NCBI GenBank assembly: GCA_903901375.1
Contig: CAIUQV010000080.1
Location: 1-16,691, forward strand
DNA length: 16,691 nucleotides
Direction: 5' to 3'
DNA from: an uncultured Ignavibacteriota bacterium
GTDB lineage: Bacteria; Bacteroidota; Ignavibacteria; Tepidaquicellales; Tepidaquicellaceae
Under the pieces are notes generated by a model. The model did not search any database and was not told the DNA's origin. It worked only from the letters and a program-made list of their open reading frames with translations. Shown one piece after another: positions 6,888-14,236 of the stretch. The first letter of the stretch is position 1, and each line of letters starts with the position of its first letter. The position numbers were made by a program, and so were the translations under genes.

Positions 6888-9803
6888 TTATTTAATCAGC
6901 ATCATTCTCTTTACATCCTTAAATCCTTCGGATTCAAGTCTGTAGAAATAAACACCGCTGGCAAAATCACTCGCGTTGAAGTCAACACTGTAGAAACCTG
7001 CAGGTTTCATATCGCTAACGAGTGTCTTCACTTCTCTTCCGAGCATATCAAATATCTTCAGCGTCACGAATCCCTGTCTCGGTATTGCAAAGTTAATCTT
7101 TGTTACCGGATTGAAAGGATTCGGATAGTTCTGTGATAATGCATAAGCAATCGGTACAGCACTACCAATATGGTTTGTACCTGTTGCAGGTGTCAAAGTG
7201 AAGCATACGTTCGGTCTGTTTGCCTGAACCGCTCCGCCTGTCATCGTGCAGCCTGTTGAATTGTCTGTGTAATATCCCCATGTCATACCCGATGCAGATG
7301 TAGAAGCAACAGTTGAATATGATGTGTATGAAGTATTGTCGTAGCAAATCTCAACCAGAAGATTGCTTGTTCCGTTCCAGATGAAATACGGCGAAGTGAG
7401 ATTTATGTACTGTACACCGGTTGCCGGTACAGTGTAAGTTCCGCTGTATGCAGTCGTCCATCCGGATGAAACAAACCCGGTAAGCGATGTTTGTGTCGTA
7501 TGCTGGAACCTTACGTTAAACCCGTTCATCACCTGCGAACTTACTGTTAATACGTTAAATCCTATTTTAGAAATAAATGCATTTGCGAATCCTCCCGCTG
7601 CGGTCAGTTCAGCCGCAGTAAAGAGCATCTGTGTCCTGCCGTCCATCCAGAATGTAGTGAACGGATAGTTCGAAGATGTAGTACCCGTACCCACACAGGC
7701 AGTAGTAATTGAAAGTCTCTTGAATGTAATGTTATTCGTCTGTGACGAAGCAAGAGAATCAGCACCGCTGTAAGCATAAACCCTCCACTGACCAACAGTC
7801 GAATCACCCATAGCAACACCCAGTGAAGCCAGGTATGAATCTACTGCACCGTTTGTCAGTGTCAGTGTACTGTCATATCCGCTGTTATCCGCGGATATAC
7901 GGAATTTAATGTTCGCTGCAGAGCTGAAGTTTGGTGAAGCATAGAACCATTTATAAGTTGTTCCTGAACCCGATTTTGTCCAGTTGGAAATCACAGGAGT
8001 AGTACTTCCTGATTGTGTTTCTATCCTTGAGTTTGAAACAGGACTTACGAGCGAGAAAGCTGAAAGAGTCGGCTGAACTCTCTGGAAAGTGATAGTTCTC
8101 GGACCATTTAAAGCTTTAAGTGAGTCGTTGTTAGGCGGATTGTTTCTGAATGCCCAAACGTCCCATGAACCGCTGATAGAGCCGCCCTGAGGCACGCCAA
8201 GACCAGCTAAATAAGCATCAAGCTGACCTATGGTTACGTTCCATGGTTTTGTAGTAACAGGAATTGTCAGTTGTCTTGTTGGTAATGCATTTCCGAAAAT
8301 CCATTTGTATGTAGCAGAAGCTGTTGCAGTATCCCAGTTAAAAGTGTAAACCGTAGTTGAACCCGGTACAGTCTGAACTGTAACACCTGCTGCAGGTGAT
8401 TGTAAATTGTAAGTATTCAGCGGACCTGAATTCGGGTCATAACCACTAATGAAATAAACACCGGTATTAGCTGAATCGAGCCAGTCCATACATCTTGTGG
8501 ATGGTGTACCTGCACCAGTCCATGAACGGTCAAATTTTCCGTAGTAGTCTGATTTATCAGATGCTATACAGGAAGATGGTCCTCCGTGTAACTGACCGAT
8601 GAATCTTTTGTTCTGATCGTATAAAGGCGAACCCGATGAACCCGGTTCAGTAACAGGTGTTAAACCTGTACTCGGAATCGATGCCCAGGTTGTATGCCAG
8701 TGAGAACTGTCACCCGGTACTGATGGACTGTTGTAAGATGTTGGTGTATTAGGTACGTTGTAAAAAGAAATCTTTTTAACGTCGCAATCGGGATGATGAA
8801 CACATGTTCCGCTTGGAGCCGGAACATTGCTTCTGTTCCATCCTGTATAGTAAACGTTGTAACTCGCAGGAGGTTTGCTTGAAAGTTTCACAAGGCAAAA
8901 ATCCGATGCGGCATTTCTAGCCAGGAAAGTACATCCTGAAATCGTGTAAGTCAGCGGGCCATCGCCTCCCGGATTCGGACAGGTTGGTGCGTCATACTTA
9001 AACATGAAAACCCAGGTTGCGACTGAAGCATCCCAGCAGTGATTTGCTGTCATAAAAAACGGAGTACCGTCGTTTCTTGTATTGTTTAAAAGCGAACCTG
9101 TGCAATTTCTTACACCACCTACGATAATAACTGCCACAGAACGCATAATATCTGTTCTGTATGGATCGCCTTCAGAACAGATAACATTTCTTTCGCAAGG
9201 TCCTGAACCCGCATAGTCTTTCAGTTTCAGGAAATTGAAAATGTCTTTATATGCGTGTACAACTTTCGAAACGTTTATTTCCGGGTCTCTTAAACCAAGA
9301 GGTGCATTGTATTCGAGTACAATCTCTTCACCTTTGCATGGTGTAGTGGAAAATACGTTAGTCGGCTGATTATTTGCTTCTGTGTATGCACCATAAATCT
9401 GTTTCTTGTCTGCACTGTATACAAAGAAAGTGGAGCCTTTTGGTAAATTAAATTTATCGAAAATTAAATTAATTGAAATAGCACCTTTCGAGATAATTCT
9501 TACCCTCCATACTTTAGTTCCGTTTGGTAATACGTCAATCGTCCCCGAATTGCCGTAACCAAAGTTCACGTCAAAGTCTTTACCGAATCTTGGAGGAATA
9601 TCTTTAAATTGAGATTCAAATGCGTCTTCTCTGAGCATCTTATCAACATCGAACGAAGGCATCGTGAAAGCTTCCACGATAGACTTTAGTTGATAATCGT
9701 TGCTTAGAGGTTTTCCGTCAACACTAATCTGGGCTGTAGAAATACCGGAGAGAGAAACAGCCAGAATCAATGCCAGGAACAAAGTTTGTAAACGAAATTT
9801 CAT
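6888..9803 (-). CDS. Secreted lysyl endopeptidase (Achromobacter protease I-like) with T9SS sorting domain
   Basis: This secreted serine protease has 971 residues and is predicted to cut after lysine. The signal peptide is 1-24, the propeptide about 25-195 and the S1-fold catalytic domain about 198-450. Against the Achromobacter/Lysobacter lysyl endopeptidase, as I remember its sequence, the triad is H255 ('TANHC'), D301 ('SDFCLVKL') and S390 ('EPGSSGSP'). D419 ('DKSDYYG') matches the lysine-specificity aspartate D225 and H406 matches H210. All six disulphide cysteines are kept (C203, C209, C234, C256, C275, C412). K195, just before the mature start, could be a self-processing site (inference). 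Two related ~115-residue beta domains follow (about 462-573 and 580-694, SusE-like in feel). Then come a ~170-residue module shared with the C25 peptidase (704-870) and a T9SS C-terminal domain (885-971; 'YPNPFNP', 'GVYFYRL'). No Shine-Dalgarno is visible. The gene has its own terminator. Confidence 0.93.
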   Translation of the reverse strand: MKFRLQTLFLALILAVSLSGISTAQISVDGKPLSNDYQLKSIVEAFTMPSFDVDKMLREDAFESQFKDIPPRFGKDFDVNFGYGNSGTIDVLPNGTKVWRVRIISKGAISINLIFDKFNLPKGSTFFVYSADKKQIYGAYTEANNQPTNVFSTTPCKGEEIVLEYNAPLGLRDPEINVSKVVHAYKDIFNFLKLKDYAGSGPCERNVICSEGDPYRTDIMRSVAVIIVGGVRNCTGSLLNNTRNDGTPFFMTANHCWDASVATWVFMFKYDAPTCPNPGGDGPLTYTISGCTFLARNAASDFCLVKLSSKPPASYNVYYTGWNRSNVPAPSGTCVHHPDCDVKKISFYNVPNTPTSYNSPSVPGDSSHWHTTWASIPSTGLTPVTEPGSSGSPLYDQNKRFIGQLHGGPSSCIASDKSDYYGKFDRSWTGAGTPSTRCMDWLDSANTGVYFISGYDPNSGPLNTYNLQSPAAGVTVQTVPGSTTVYTFNWDTATASATYKWIFGNALPTRQLTIPVTTKPWNVTIGQLDAYLAGLGVPQGGSISGSWDVWAFRNNPPNNDSLKALNGPRTITFQRVQPTLSAFSLVSPVSNSRIETQSGSTTPVISNWTKSGSGTTYKWFYASPNFSSAANIKFRISADNSGYDSTLTLTNGAVDSYLASLGVAMGDSTVGQWRVYAYSGADSLASSQTNNITFKRLSITTACVGTGTTSSNYPFTTFWMDGRTQMLFTAAELTAAGGFANAFISKIGFNVLTVSSQVMNGFNVRFQHTTQTSLTGFVSSGWTTAYSGTYTVPATGVQYINLTSPYFIWNGTSNLLVEICYDNTSYTSYSTVASTSASGMTWGYYTDNSTGCTMTGGAVQANRPNVCFTLTPATGTNHIGSAVPIAYALSQNYPNPFNPVTKINFAIPRQGFVTLKIFDMLGREVKTLVSDMKPAGFYSVDFNASDFASGVYFYRLESEGFKDVKRMMLIK
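7194..7694 (-). repeat. Shared C-terminal module, copy in the lysyl endopeptidase
   Basis: This encodes residues 704-870 of the protease ('GTGTTSSNYPF' to 'NRPNVCF'). The copy at 10808-11320 is about 70% identical by eye, with the uninterrupted shared blocks 'LFTAAELTAAG' and 'TWGYYTDNSTGCTMTGG'. Two cysteines (C820, C852) are conserved in both copies. I recognise this pattern from many secreted FCB-group proteins but cannot give it a domain name. Confidence 0.85.
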
Positions 9804-9967
9804 AGCAAAGAAATTTTAAATGGTTTATAAATATAGTGTAATATAAATAATTTAATTTTAAATAAATGCGGTATTTAAAAGGGATTAAAGGCCGCCATTA
9901 CTATAATATTGCGTATTAAGACAGCAGTTTTTCATCAGAATTTGTTTTAAAATCGTTTTTTTTTATC

Positions 9968-10055
9968 TTGGCCTGTCCTTGGCCTGTCCTTGGTCTGTCC
10001 TTGGTCTCTGATTGGTCTCTGAATGGTCTCAGAATAGTCTGAATTTGGTCTTCCG
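9968..10055 (+). repeat. Tandem 11-bp repeat array A (8 units, GGTCT core)
   Basis: Eight contiguous 11-mers start at 9968, 9979, 9990, 10001, 10012, 10023, 10034 and 10045. They are TTGGCCTGTCC (twice), TTGGTCTGTCC, TTGGTCTCTGA (twice), ATGGTCTCAGA, ATAGTCTGAAT and TTGGTCTTCCG. The core G(G/A)(T/C)CT is kept in all eight while the last four bases drift along the array. It begins 165 bp upstream of the lysyl endopeptidase start codon. The period is close to one helical turn and is not a multiple of three. Confidence 0.9.
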
Positions 10056-10150
10056 CTAAATATATTTTATTTTGCTTTATGCTCAGGAACGGTGTTTTTT
10101 TGACTTCTGTTATCATATTCTTATATTTTCTCTTTCGGGTCAGTAAGTAA

Positions 10151-10205
10151 ACGGTCTAATAACGGTCTAATAACGGTGCAATAACGGTCTAATAACGGTG
10201 TAATG
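10151..10205 (+). repeat. Tandem 11-bp repeat array B (5 units, ACGGTCT)
   Basis: Five contiguous 11-mers start at 10151, 10162, 10173, 10184 and 10195: ACGGTCTAATA (units 1, 2 and 4), ACGGTGCAATA and ACGGTGTAATG. The period and GGTCT core are those of array A, but the flanking bases differ, so it is a related rather than identical array. A single extra ACGGTGT lies between the arrays at 10089-10095. Confidence 0.9.
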
Positions 10206-10310
10206 CTTATATAGTCCGGTGATTTTGAGTAGTCAGGGTGAAAATCAGGGAAAAGAAGAGAGTTTAAGTATGAATTTACATTTATTGCTTGAATTATTTG
10301 GAGAAGAAGA

Positions 10311-10350
10311 GATTTTGGACACTAATTAACACAAAATGCTCGAGTTAATT
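10311..10350 (+). repeat. Degenerate ACAC-AATT repeat, copy 3
   Basis: 'GATTTTGG' leads into ACACTAATTA, ACACAAAATG and CTCGAGTTAA. It shares lead and layout with copy 1 (6676-6715) and with the direct copy 51 bp downstream. Confidence 0.65.
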
Positions 10351-10361
10351 ATAAAAGATGA

Positions 10362-10400
10362 GATTTTGGACACGAATTTTCACAAATTGGTTGATTTGGA
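10362..10400 (+). repeat. Degenerate ACAC-AATT repeat, copy 4
   Basis: 'GATTTTGG' leads into ACACGAATTT and TCACAAATTG. It has the same orientation as copy 3. It ends about 20 bases short of the terminator hairpin of the C25 peptidase gene. Confidence 0.65.
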
Positions 10401-10420
10401 GTAATGATGTATTAATTAAA

Positions 10421-10452
10421 AAAGAGGTACAGGTTTGTACCTGCACCTCTTT
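10421..10452 (-). terminator. Intrinsic terminator of the C25 peptidase gene
   Basis: The arms 10421-10434 and 10439-10452 pair over 14 positions with one A-C mismatch (10429/10444) and a 4-base loop. On the - strand the stem ends in a T6 tract (10423-10418). It is about 60 bases beyond the stop codon, after the ATTCC stem-loop. Confidence 0.88.
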
Positions 10453-10461
10453 ATAATATGG

Positions 10462-10505
10462 ATTCCGGCTTGATCCCTGCTTAAAGATTGCAGGGACGCC
10501 GGAAT
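10462..10505 (-). repeat. Two-tier ATTCC stem-loop element after the stop codon
   Basis: The outer stem is ATTCCGGC / GCCGGAAT (10462-10469, 10498-10505) and the inner stem TCCCTGC / GCAGGGA (10474-10480, 10490-10496), with a 9-base loop. It starts close after the TAA, as 'GTCATTCCGGCG' on the - strand. It is a longer relative of the element at 6860-6879 and occupies the same position relative to its gene. Confidence 0.8.
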
Positions 10506-10513
10506 GACAATAC

Positions 10514-13500
10514 TTATTTGATAAGCAGTAATCTTTTTACGTTTACAAATGAACCTGCTTCCATTCTGTAGAAGTAAACACCGCTTGCGAGGTTTTCACC
10601 GTTGAAATCGACAGAATAGTATCCGGGTTTCAGTTGTTCGTTAACGAGTGTTACGACTTCTCTTCCGAGTATGTCGAATACTTTCAAATTAACGAGAGAT
10701 TGTTTTGGAACAGAGTAGTTTATTCTTGTAACAGGATTAAACGGATTCGGGTAGTTTTGAGATAATTCAAATACTTTTGGAATTTCTGAACCGATTTGGT
10801 TTGCACCAACACTTGTTGTGAATGTAAAGTATGTGTTTGGTCTGTTTGCCTGTGAAGATCCGCCTGTCATTGTACAACCTGTGGAATTGTCTGTATAGTA
10901 ACCCCAGGTCATTCCTGTTGCTGATGTTGAAGCAACAGGTGAATATTGTGTGTAAGATGAATTGTCATAACAGATTTCTATCAACACATTGCTTGTACCG
11001 TTCCAGATGAAATTATTAGTCATTGTAATATTCTGAGGACCCGTACCCGGTACTGCATATGTTCCGCTGAATCCGGTAAACCAGGTTCCTGTGGTTACGA
11101 ATGAGGTTAAAGATGTCTGTGTTGTTGCCTGGAATTTCACATTGAATCCATTCATTGGTGTAGGGTCTGCAGTAAGAACATTAAATCCTATTTTTGTGAT
11201 TGCCGCATATGTCGGAATACCGGCGGCTGTTAATTCTGCCGCAGTGAACAGTATTTGTGTTCTTCCGTCCATCCAGTAAGTTGTAAACGGATAGTTTGAG
11301 GAAGATGTACCTGTCCCGATTATTGCAGTATTTTGTCCGATTATTGTTCTGACGGTGTCGGTTGCGGTTATACCCTGATTACCGTTGTAAATAATTACAA
11401 ATCTTGCTTCTGTTCCTATCGGAGTGTTTGCGGCTGATGTTACGCTGAATTGATTTCTTACAGAATCAGAATAATTAATGTTTCCGAATGAAATGTTGTT
11501 TGTGTTTATTGTAACGTATGAATTGTTTTCGGAAAGAACACCGATAACATTGTTAACAGCAGACAGACCAGTATTCTTAGCAGTAAGTTTCAGCATTACA
11601 GTTTCGCCTGCATCCCATCTGCCATTGTTGTTACCGGCGGAATCGTTAATTGAATAAGAGCCGTTTTTAAGAACTGGTGCTCTTGCGTCCAGAGTGAAGT
11701 AACTGGTCCAGACATCTGACCCACTGGTTGAAGTAACAGTGAATGATACTTGTCTTCCGTTAGGAATGTTGTTTGCAACTGTGTAAGCGAAAGCGTCAAC
11801 AATATTAAGTGTTGTATTTGCGGCGATGTTTCCATAAACCTCTGTAGAATCTGTCATTGTGATGTATGGATCGTTTTCAGTAACTTTGACTGTAACTCCG
11901 GCAGCTGGTACAGAGCCAACATTCTTTACTCTTAAAGCAAGTTTGTTTGTTTCACCGTAATCCATTAAACCGTTTCCATTTCCAAGAGGCGATGCGTCGT
12001 TGATTGCAACAGAATCTTTAATGACGTAAGCACCTGCCGGCGGGATTACCTGTACGCTTGATTCGTATCTGTAATAGTTTTGTTTTGTGATAACGACTTT
12101 AAGGAATTGTCCCGGAACCTGTGTTCCCGGTATTGTGATTGCAAGCGGGGAACCTGTACCTGTGCCTGTTCCGAGTATGCTTGTATCCTGTGTGATTGCG
12201 ATGAAAGAACCTGCGTTTGCAGTAACGCTGAAAGTATTCACACCTGAAAGTACAACACTTGCATGGTTAACAGTTAAATTCTGAGGTACTTCATAGAATA
12301 AGTTAAGGAATGCATCACCGTGCATATGGAAAAGTCTGTATGTAACAAGTTTATCACCTGTGTTATACGGCCAGGAAGACTGCTGAAGGAAATACTTTCC
12401 CGCTGCCATACCGAATGCAGGTTTCACATCTCTCGAAGGGGGAGTAGTACCGTAATCCGGCATAAAGTTTGGCCACATATTATCATACATACCCCAGCAG
12501 TAAGTGTCGTTTACGAAAGAGTAAGAAACTTCGGAAGGACAAACTAATCCGAGTGCACCTGAATTCTGTCCGTTGTATTTATAGTTGTAAAATATTTCTG
12601 CAAAGGAACCGTTTGCAGGGCATCCTGACGGGTTATGGTAAGCACCGGTCTGGCAGTTAATAGAATATACAAAAGTTAAATCTGTATTCGTTAAACCGCT
12701 TATGTTTGAGGTTGTGTATGCAGGTTCTCCCCATCCTGTGTACATTCCGTGGTCTCTGTGTTGTAAGAGGAACGACCCCTGATTAATAGCAGAGTTAACC
12801 ATTGCTGCTGTACCGCCGTCAAAGCCGCCAAGAGTGTCCGGGGTCATCGGGATATACTTTAATGTTCCTGCTGTACCGAAATAATTTACAACGGTTGCAG
12901 TATTTGTAGCAGTTGACCAGGATGTACCCGGTGTTCCGGAATAAACTTTGTTAATTCTTGTCGGGTTCTTTCCCATCTTCTTGAAGAAACCGCCGAGAAC
13001 TTCAGAACAAATCTGGAACCAGCGTTCCGTCTGCCATCCGAGAGCAGTAATAGGTTTATTGTAAAAACTTGCGCTGGTTGGCGGGTTTCTTTCATAGTTT
13101 AAGTTCTTTGAGATTAAAGTCTGAAGTTCTGTTGCATTGTTACCGACTATTCTTGAGAATACTATTTCAGGCATTTCGTCGTTATTAACGTCTGCGTAAT
13201 AGTTGTCGGAAGCAAAATCAGGATACCCTGTATCCGGCTGTAGTTTAGATGTTATACCTGTATTACCGGTAGCATCAGTACTGTAGTCAGCCATTAAACA
13301 GATTGCCGCAGGTTTCACAGGCCAGGTATTGTATGCATTTGCTACCCAGGCTTTAATTCCTTCAACAGTATTTCCGCCAATCTGTGCTAATGTGAATACA
13401 CCTGTCTTGATACCTTGTGCAGTTCTGAATCTCTTTAAGGTATCAGCCCATTGTGCGTGTACAGCTGTGTTTGGGATAATGATAACATATTCATATCCGT

Positions 13501-14236
13501 AAGCATCCATCATGTTCTTGTACAGATGTGAAAAATCAATTTGCGGTAATGAATTATAATTAGCAATAGCATCGCTTAAAATCGGTTCCCACCATCTGCT
13601 TCTGAATGCGTCATTTCCAAAGTGACCATTGCCGCCGATAAAGTTAACTTCAATCTGTATATCTTTATAAACTGTTAATTCTTTTGCAGCAGGGTTGTAT
13701 TGAAATGGTGTAACACCAAGCATAACGACATCTACACCGCGAATTTGCTGAACACCTGAAAGGTTTACAGGTGATTCAGGATAAAGACCGCTCTTACCAT
13801 AAACACTCATATCCCTGGGATATCTTAAAGGTCTCGGGTCATCGTCTTTTGGGATGATTGGAGCAGGTGCAATGTCAACATTTTTTATTACTTCTGTTCT
13901 TACAGAAACTATTCTGTAAGTTGCAGTTGCACCCTGCGGTATTGCTATATATCTTCCAGTTCCGGCAAGGTCCGGTTTACCTGCATCGTTAGGCAGGAAG
14001 ATACCTTCAACTTTAGCGGCTTTCAGTGTTACGCCGTCAACGTTTACATCTTCTAAATAAAGTTTTGTAACAGAAAAATTAACGTTAACACCGGTTGATT
14101 TCTGTGACGTTAATGTAAATCCATTTGAACCCCAGTTTCCCGAATAACTAAATTGCTGAGCATAGGCTAATGAACCTAATAATAACACAACCATTAGTAA
14201 TGAGAGAAATGAGGAAATAAGTTTAAATTGTTTCAT
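10514..14236 (-). CDS. Gingipain-like C25 cysteine peptidase with T9SS sorting domain
   Basis: This secreted cysteine endopeptidase has 1240 residues. The signal peptide is 1-26 and a gingipain-type propeptide spans about 27-235. The caspase-like C25 domain (about 245-645) starts with 'YVIIIPNTAVHAQWADTLKR', carries 'SDNYYADVNNDEMPE' (D344 region), and has the catalytic dyad H496 ('RDHGMYTGWGEP') and C528 ('YSINCQTG'), spaced as in gingipain (32 against 33). A C25-associated Ig-like domain follows (about 648-732). Then come two related beta domains (about 736-854 and 855-968), each opening with a calcium-site-like loop ('GNGNGLMDYGET', 'GNNNGRWDAGET') as in CARDB-type domains. The shared ~170-residue module is at 973-1143 and the T9SS domain at about 1153-1240 ('YPNPFNP', 'LKVFDILGREV', 'GVYFYRM', final Lys). 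Family and export route are clear; cleavage specificity (Arg or Lys) cannot be read from the sequence. No Shine-Dalgarno is visible. It has its own terminator, so it is transcribed apart from the lysyl endopeptidase downstream. Confidence 0.93.
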   Translation of the reverse strand: MKQFKLISSFLSLLMVVLLLGSLAYAQQFSYSGNWGSNGFTLTSQKSTGVNVNFSVTKLYLEDVNVDGVTLKAAKVEGIFLPNDAGKPDLAGTGRYIAIPQGATATYRIVSVRTEVIKNVDIAPAPIIPKDDDPRPLRYPRDMSVYGKSGLYPESPVNLSGVQQIRGVDVVMLGVTPFQYNPAAKELTVYKDIQIEVNFIGGNGHFGNDAFRSRWWEPILSDAIANYNSLPQIDFSHLYKNMMDAYGYEYVIIIPNTAVHAQWADTLKRFRTAQGIKTGVFTLAQIGGNTVEGIKAWVANAYNTWPVKPAAICLMADYSTDATGNTGITSKLQPDTGYPDFASDNYYADVNNDEMPEIVFSRIVGNNATELQTLISKNLNYERNPPTSASFYNKPITALGWQTERWFQICSEVLGGFFKKMGKNPTRINKVYSGTPGTSWSTATNTATVVNYFGTAGTLKYIPMTPDTLGGFDGGTAAMVNSAINQGSFLLQHRDHGMYTGWGEPAYTTSNISGLTNTDLTFVYSINCQTGAYHNPSGCPANGSFAEIFYNYKYNGQNSGALGLVCPSEVSYSFVNDTYCWGMYDNMWPNFMPDYGTTPPSRDVKPAFGMAAGKYFLQQSSWPYNTGDKLVTYRLFHMHGDAFLNLFYEVPQNLTVNHASVVLSGVNTFSVTANAGSFIAITQDTSILGTGTGTGSPLAITIPGTQVPGQFLKVVITKQNYYRYESSVQVIPPAGAYVIKDSVAINDASPLGNGNGLMDYGETNKLALRVKNVGSVPAAGVTVKVTENDPYITMTDSTEVYGNIAANTTLNIVDAFAYTVANNIPNGRQVSFTVTSTSGSDVWTSYFTLDARAPVLKNGSYSINDSAGNNNGRWDAGETVMLKLTAKNTGLSAVNNVIGVLSENNSYVTINTNNISFGNINYSDSVRNQFSVTSAANTPIGTEARFVIIYNGNQGITATDTVRTIIGQNTAIIGTGTSSSNYPFTTYWMDGRTQILFTAAELTAAGIPTYAAITKIGFNVLTADPTPMNGFNVKFQATTQTSLTSFVTTGTWFTGFSGTYAVPGTGPQNITMTNNFIWNGTSNVLIEICYDNSSYTQYSPVASTSATGMTWGYYTDNSTGCTMTGGSSQANRPNTYFTFTTSVGANQIGSEIPKVFELSQNYPNPFNPVTRINYSVPKQSLVNLKVFDILGREVVTLVNEQLKPGYYSVDFNGENLASGVYFYRMEAGSFVNVKRLLLIK
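10808..11320 (-). repeat. Shared C-terminal module, copy in the C25 peptidase
   Basis: This encodes residues 973-1143 ('IGTGTSSSNYPF' to 'NRPNTYFTF'), the partner of 7194-7694. The conserved cysteines are C1089 and C1121. Both copies are followed directly by the T9SS sorting domain, so the duplicated block may extend to the end of each gene. Confidence 0.85.

Larger units (their letters stand above)
9804..10513. other. 710-bp intergenic region between the two protease genes
   Basis: No gene is supported. From left to right it holds an AT-rich leader of the lysyl endopeptidase gene (9804-9900), a run of nine T (9956-9964), an eight-unit 11-bp array (9968-10055), a lone ACGGTGT (10089-10095), a five-unit 11-bp array (10151-10205), two direct copies of the ACAC-AATT repeat, and the terminator and stem-loop of the C25 peptidase gene. 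The promoter of the lysyl endopeptidase gene should lie here on the - strand, but I see no convincing consensus. Confidence 0.75.

Noticed and set aside
9916..10116. A 66-codon open frame on the - strand with a Lys/Arg/Gln-rich product
   Set aside because: Its central part is simply array A (11-bp repeats) translated; a unit length not divisible by three and the lack of a ribosome-binding site or recognisable domain argue against a gene.
9968..10205. The 11-bp arrays as a CRISPR
   Set aside because: The units are contiguous 11-mers with no spacers, far shorter than CRISPR repeats, and no cas gene is near.
9968..10205. The 11-bp arrays as plasmid-type replication iterons
   Set aside because: There is no replication initiator gene, and the neighbourhood is chromosomal housekeeping and secretion genes.
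10514..14236. The C25 peptidase as an inactive homologue
   Set aside because: The unusual 'HRDHG' context suggested loss of the active site, but H496 and C528 are both present with gingipain-like spacing, so it is likely active.
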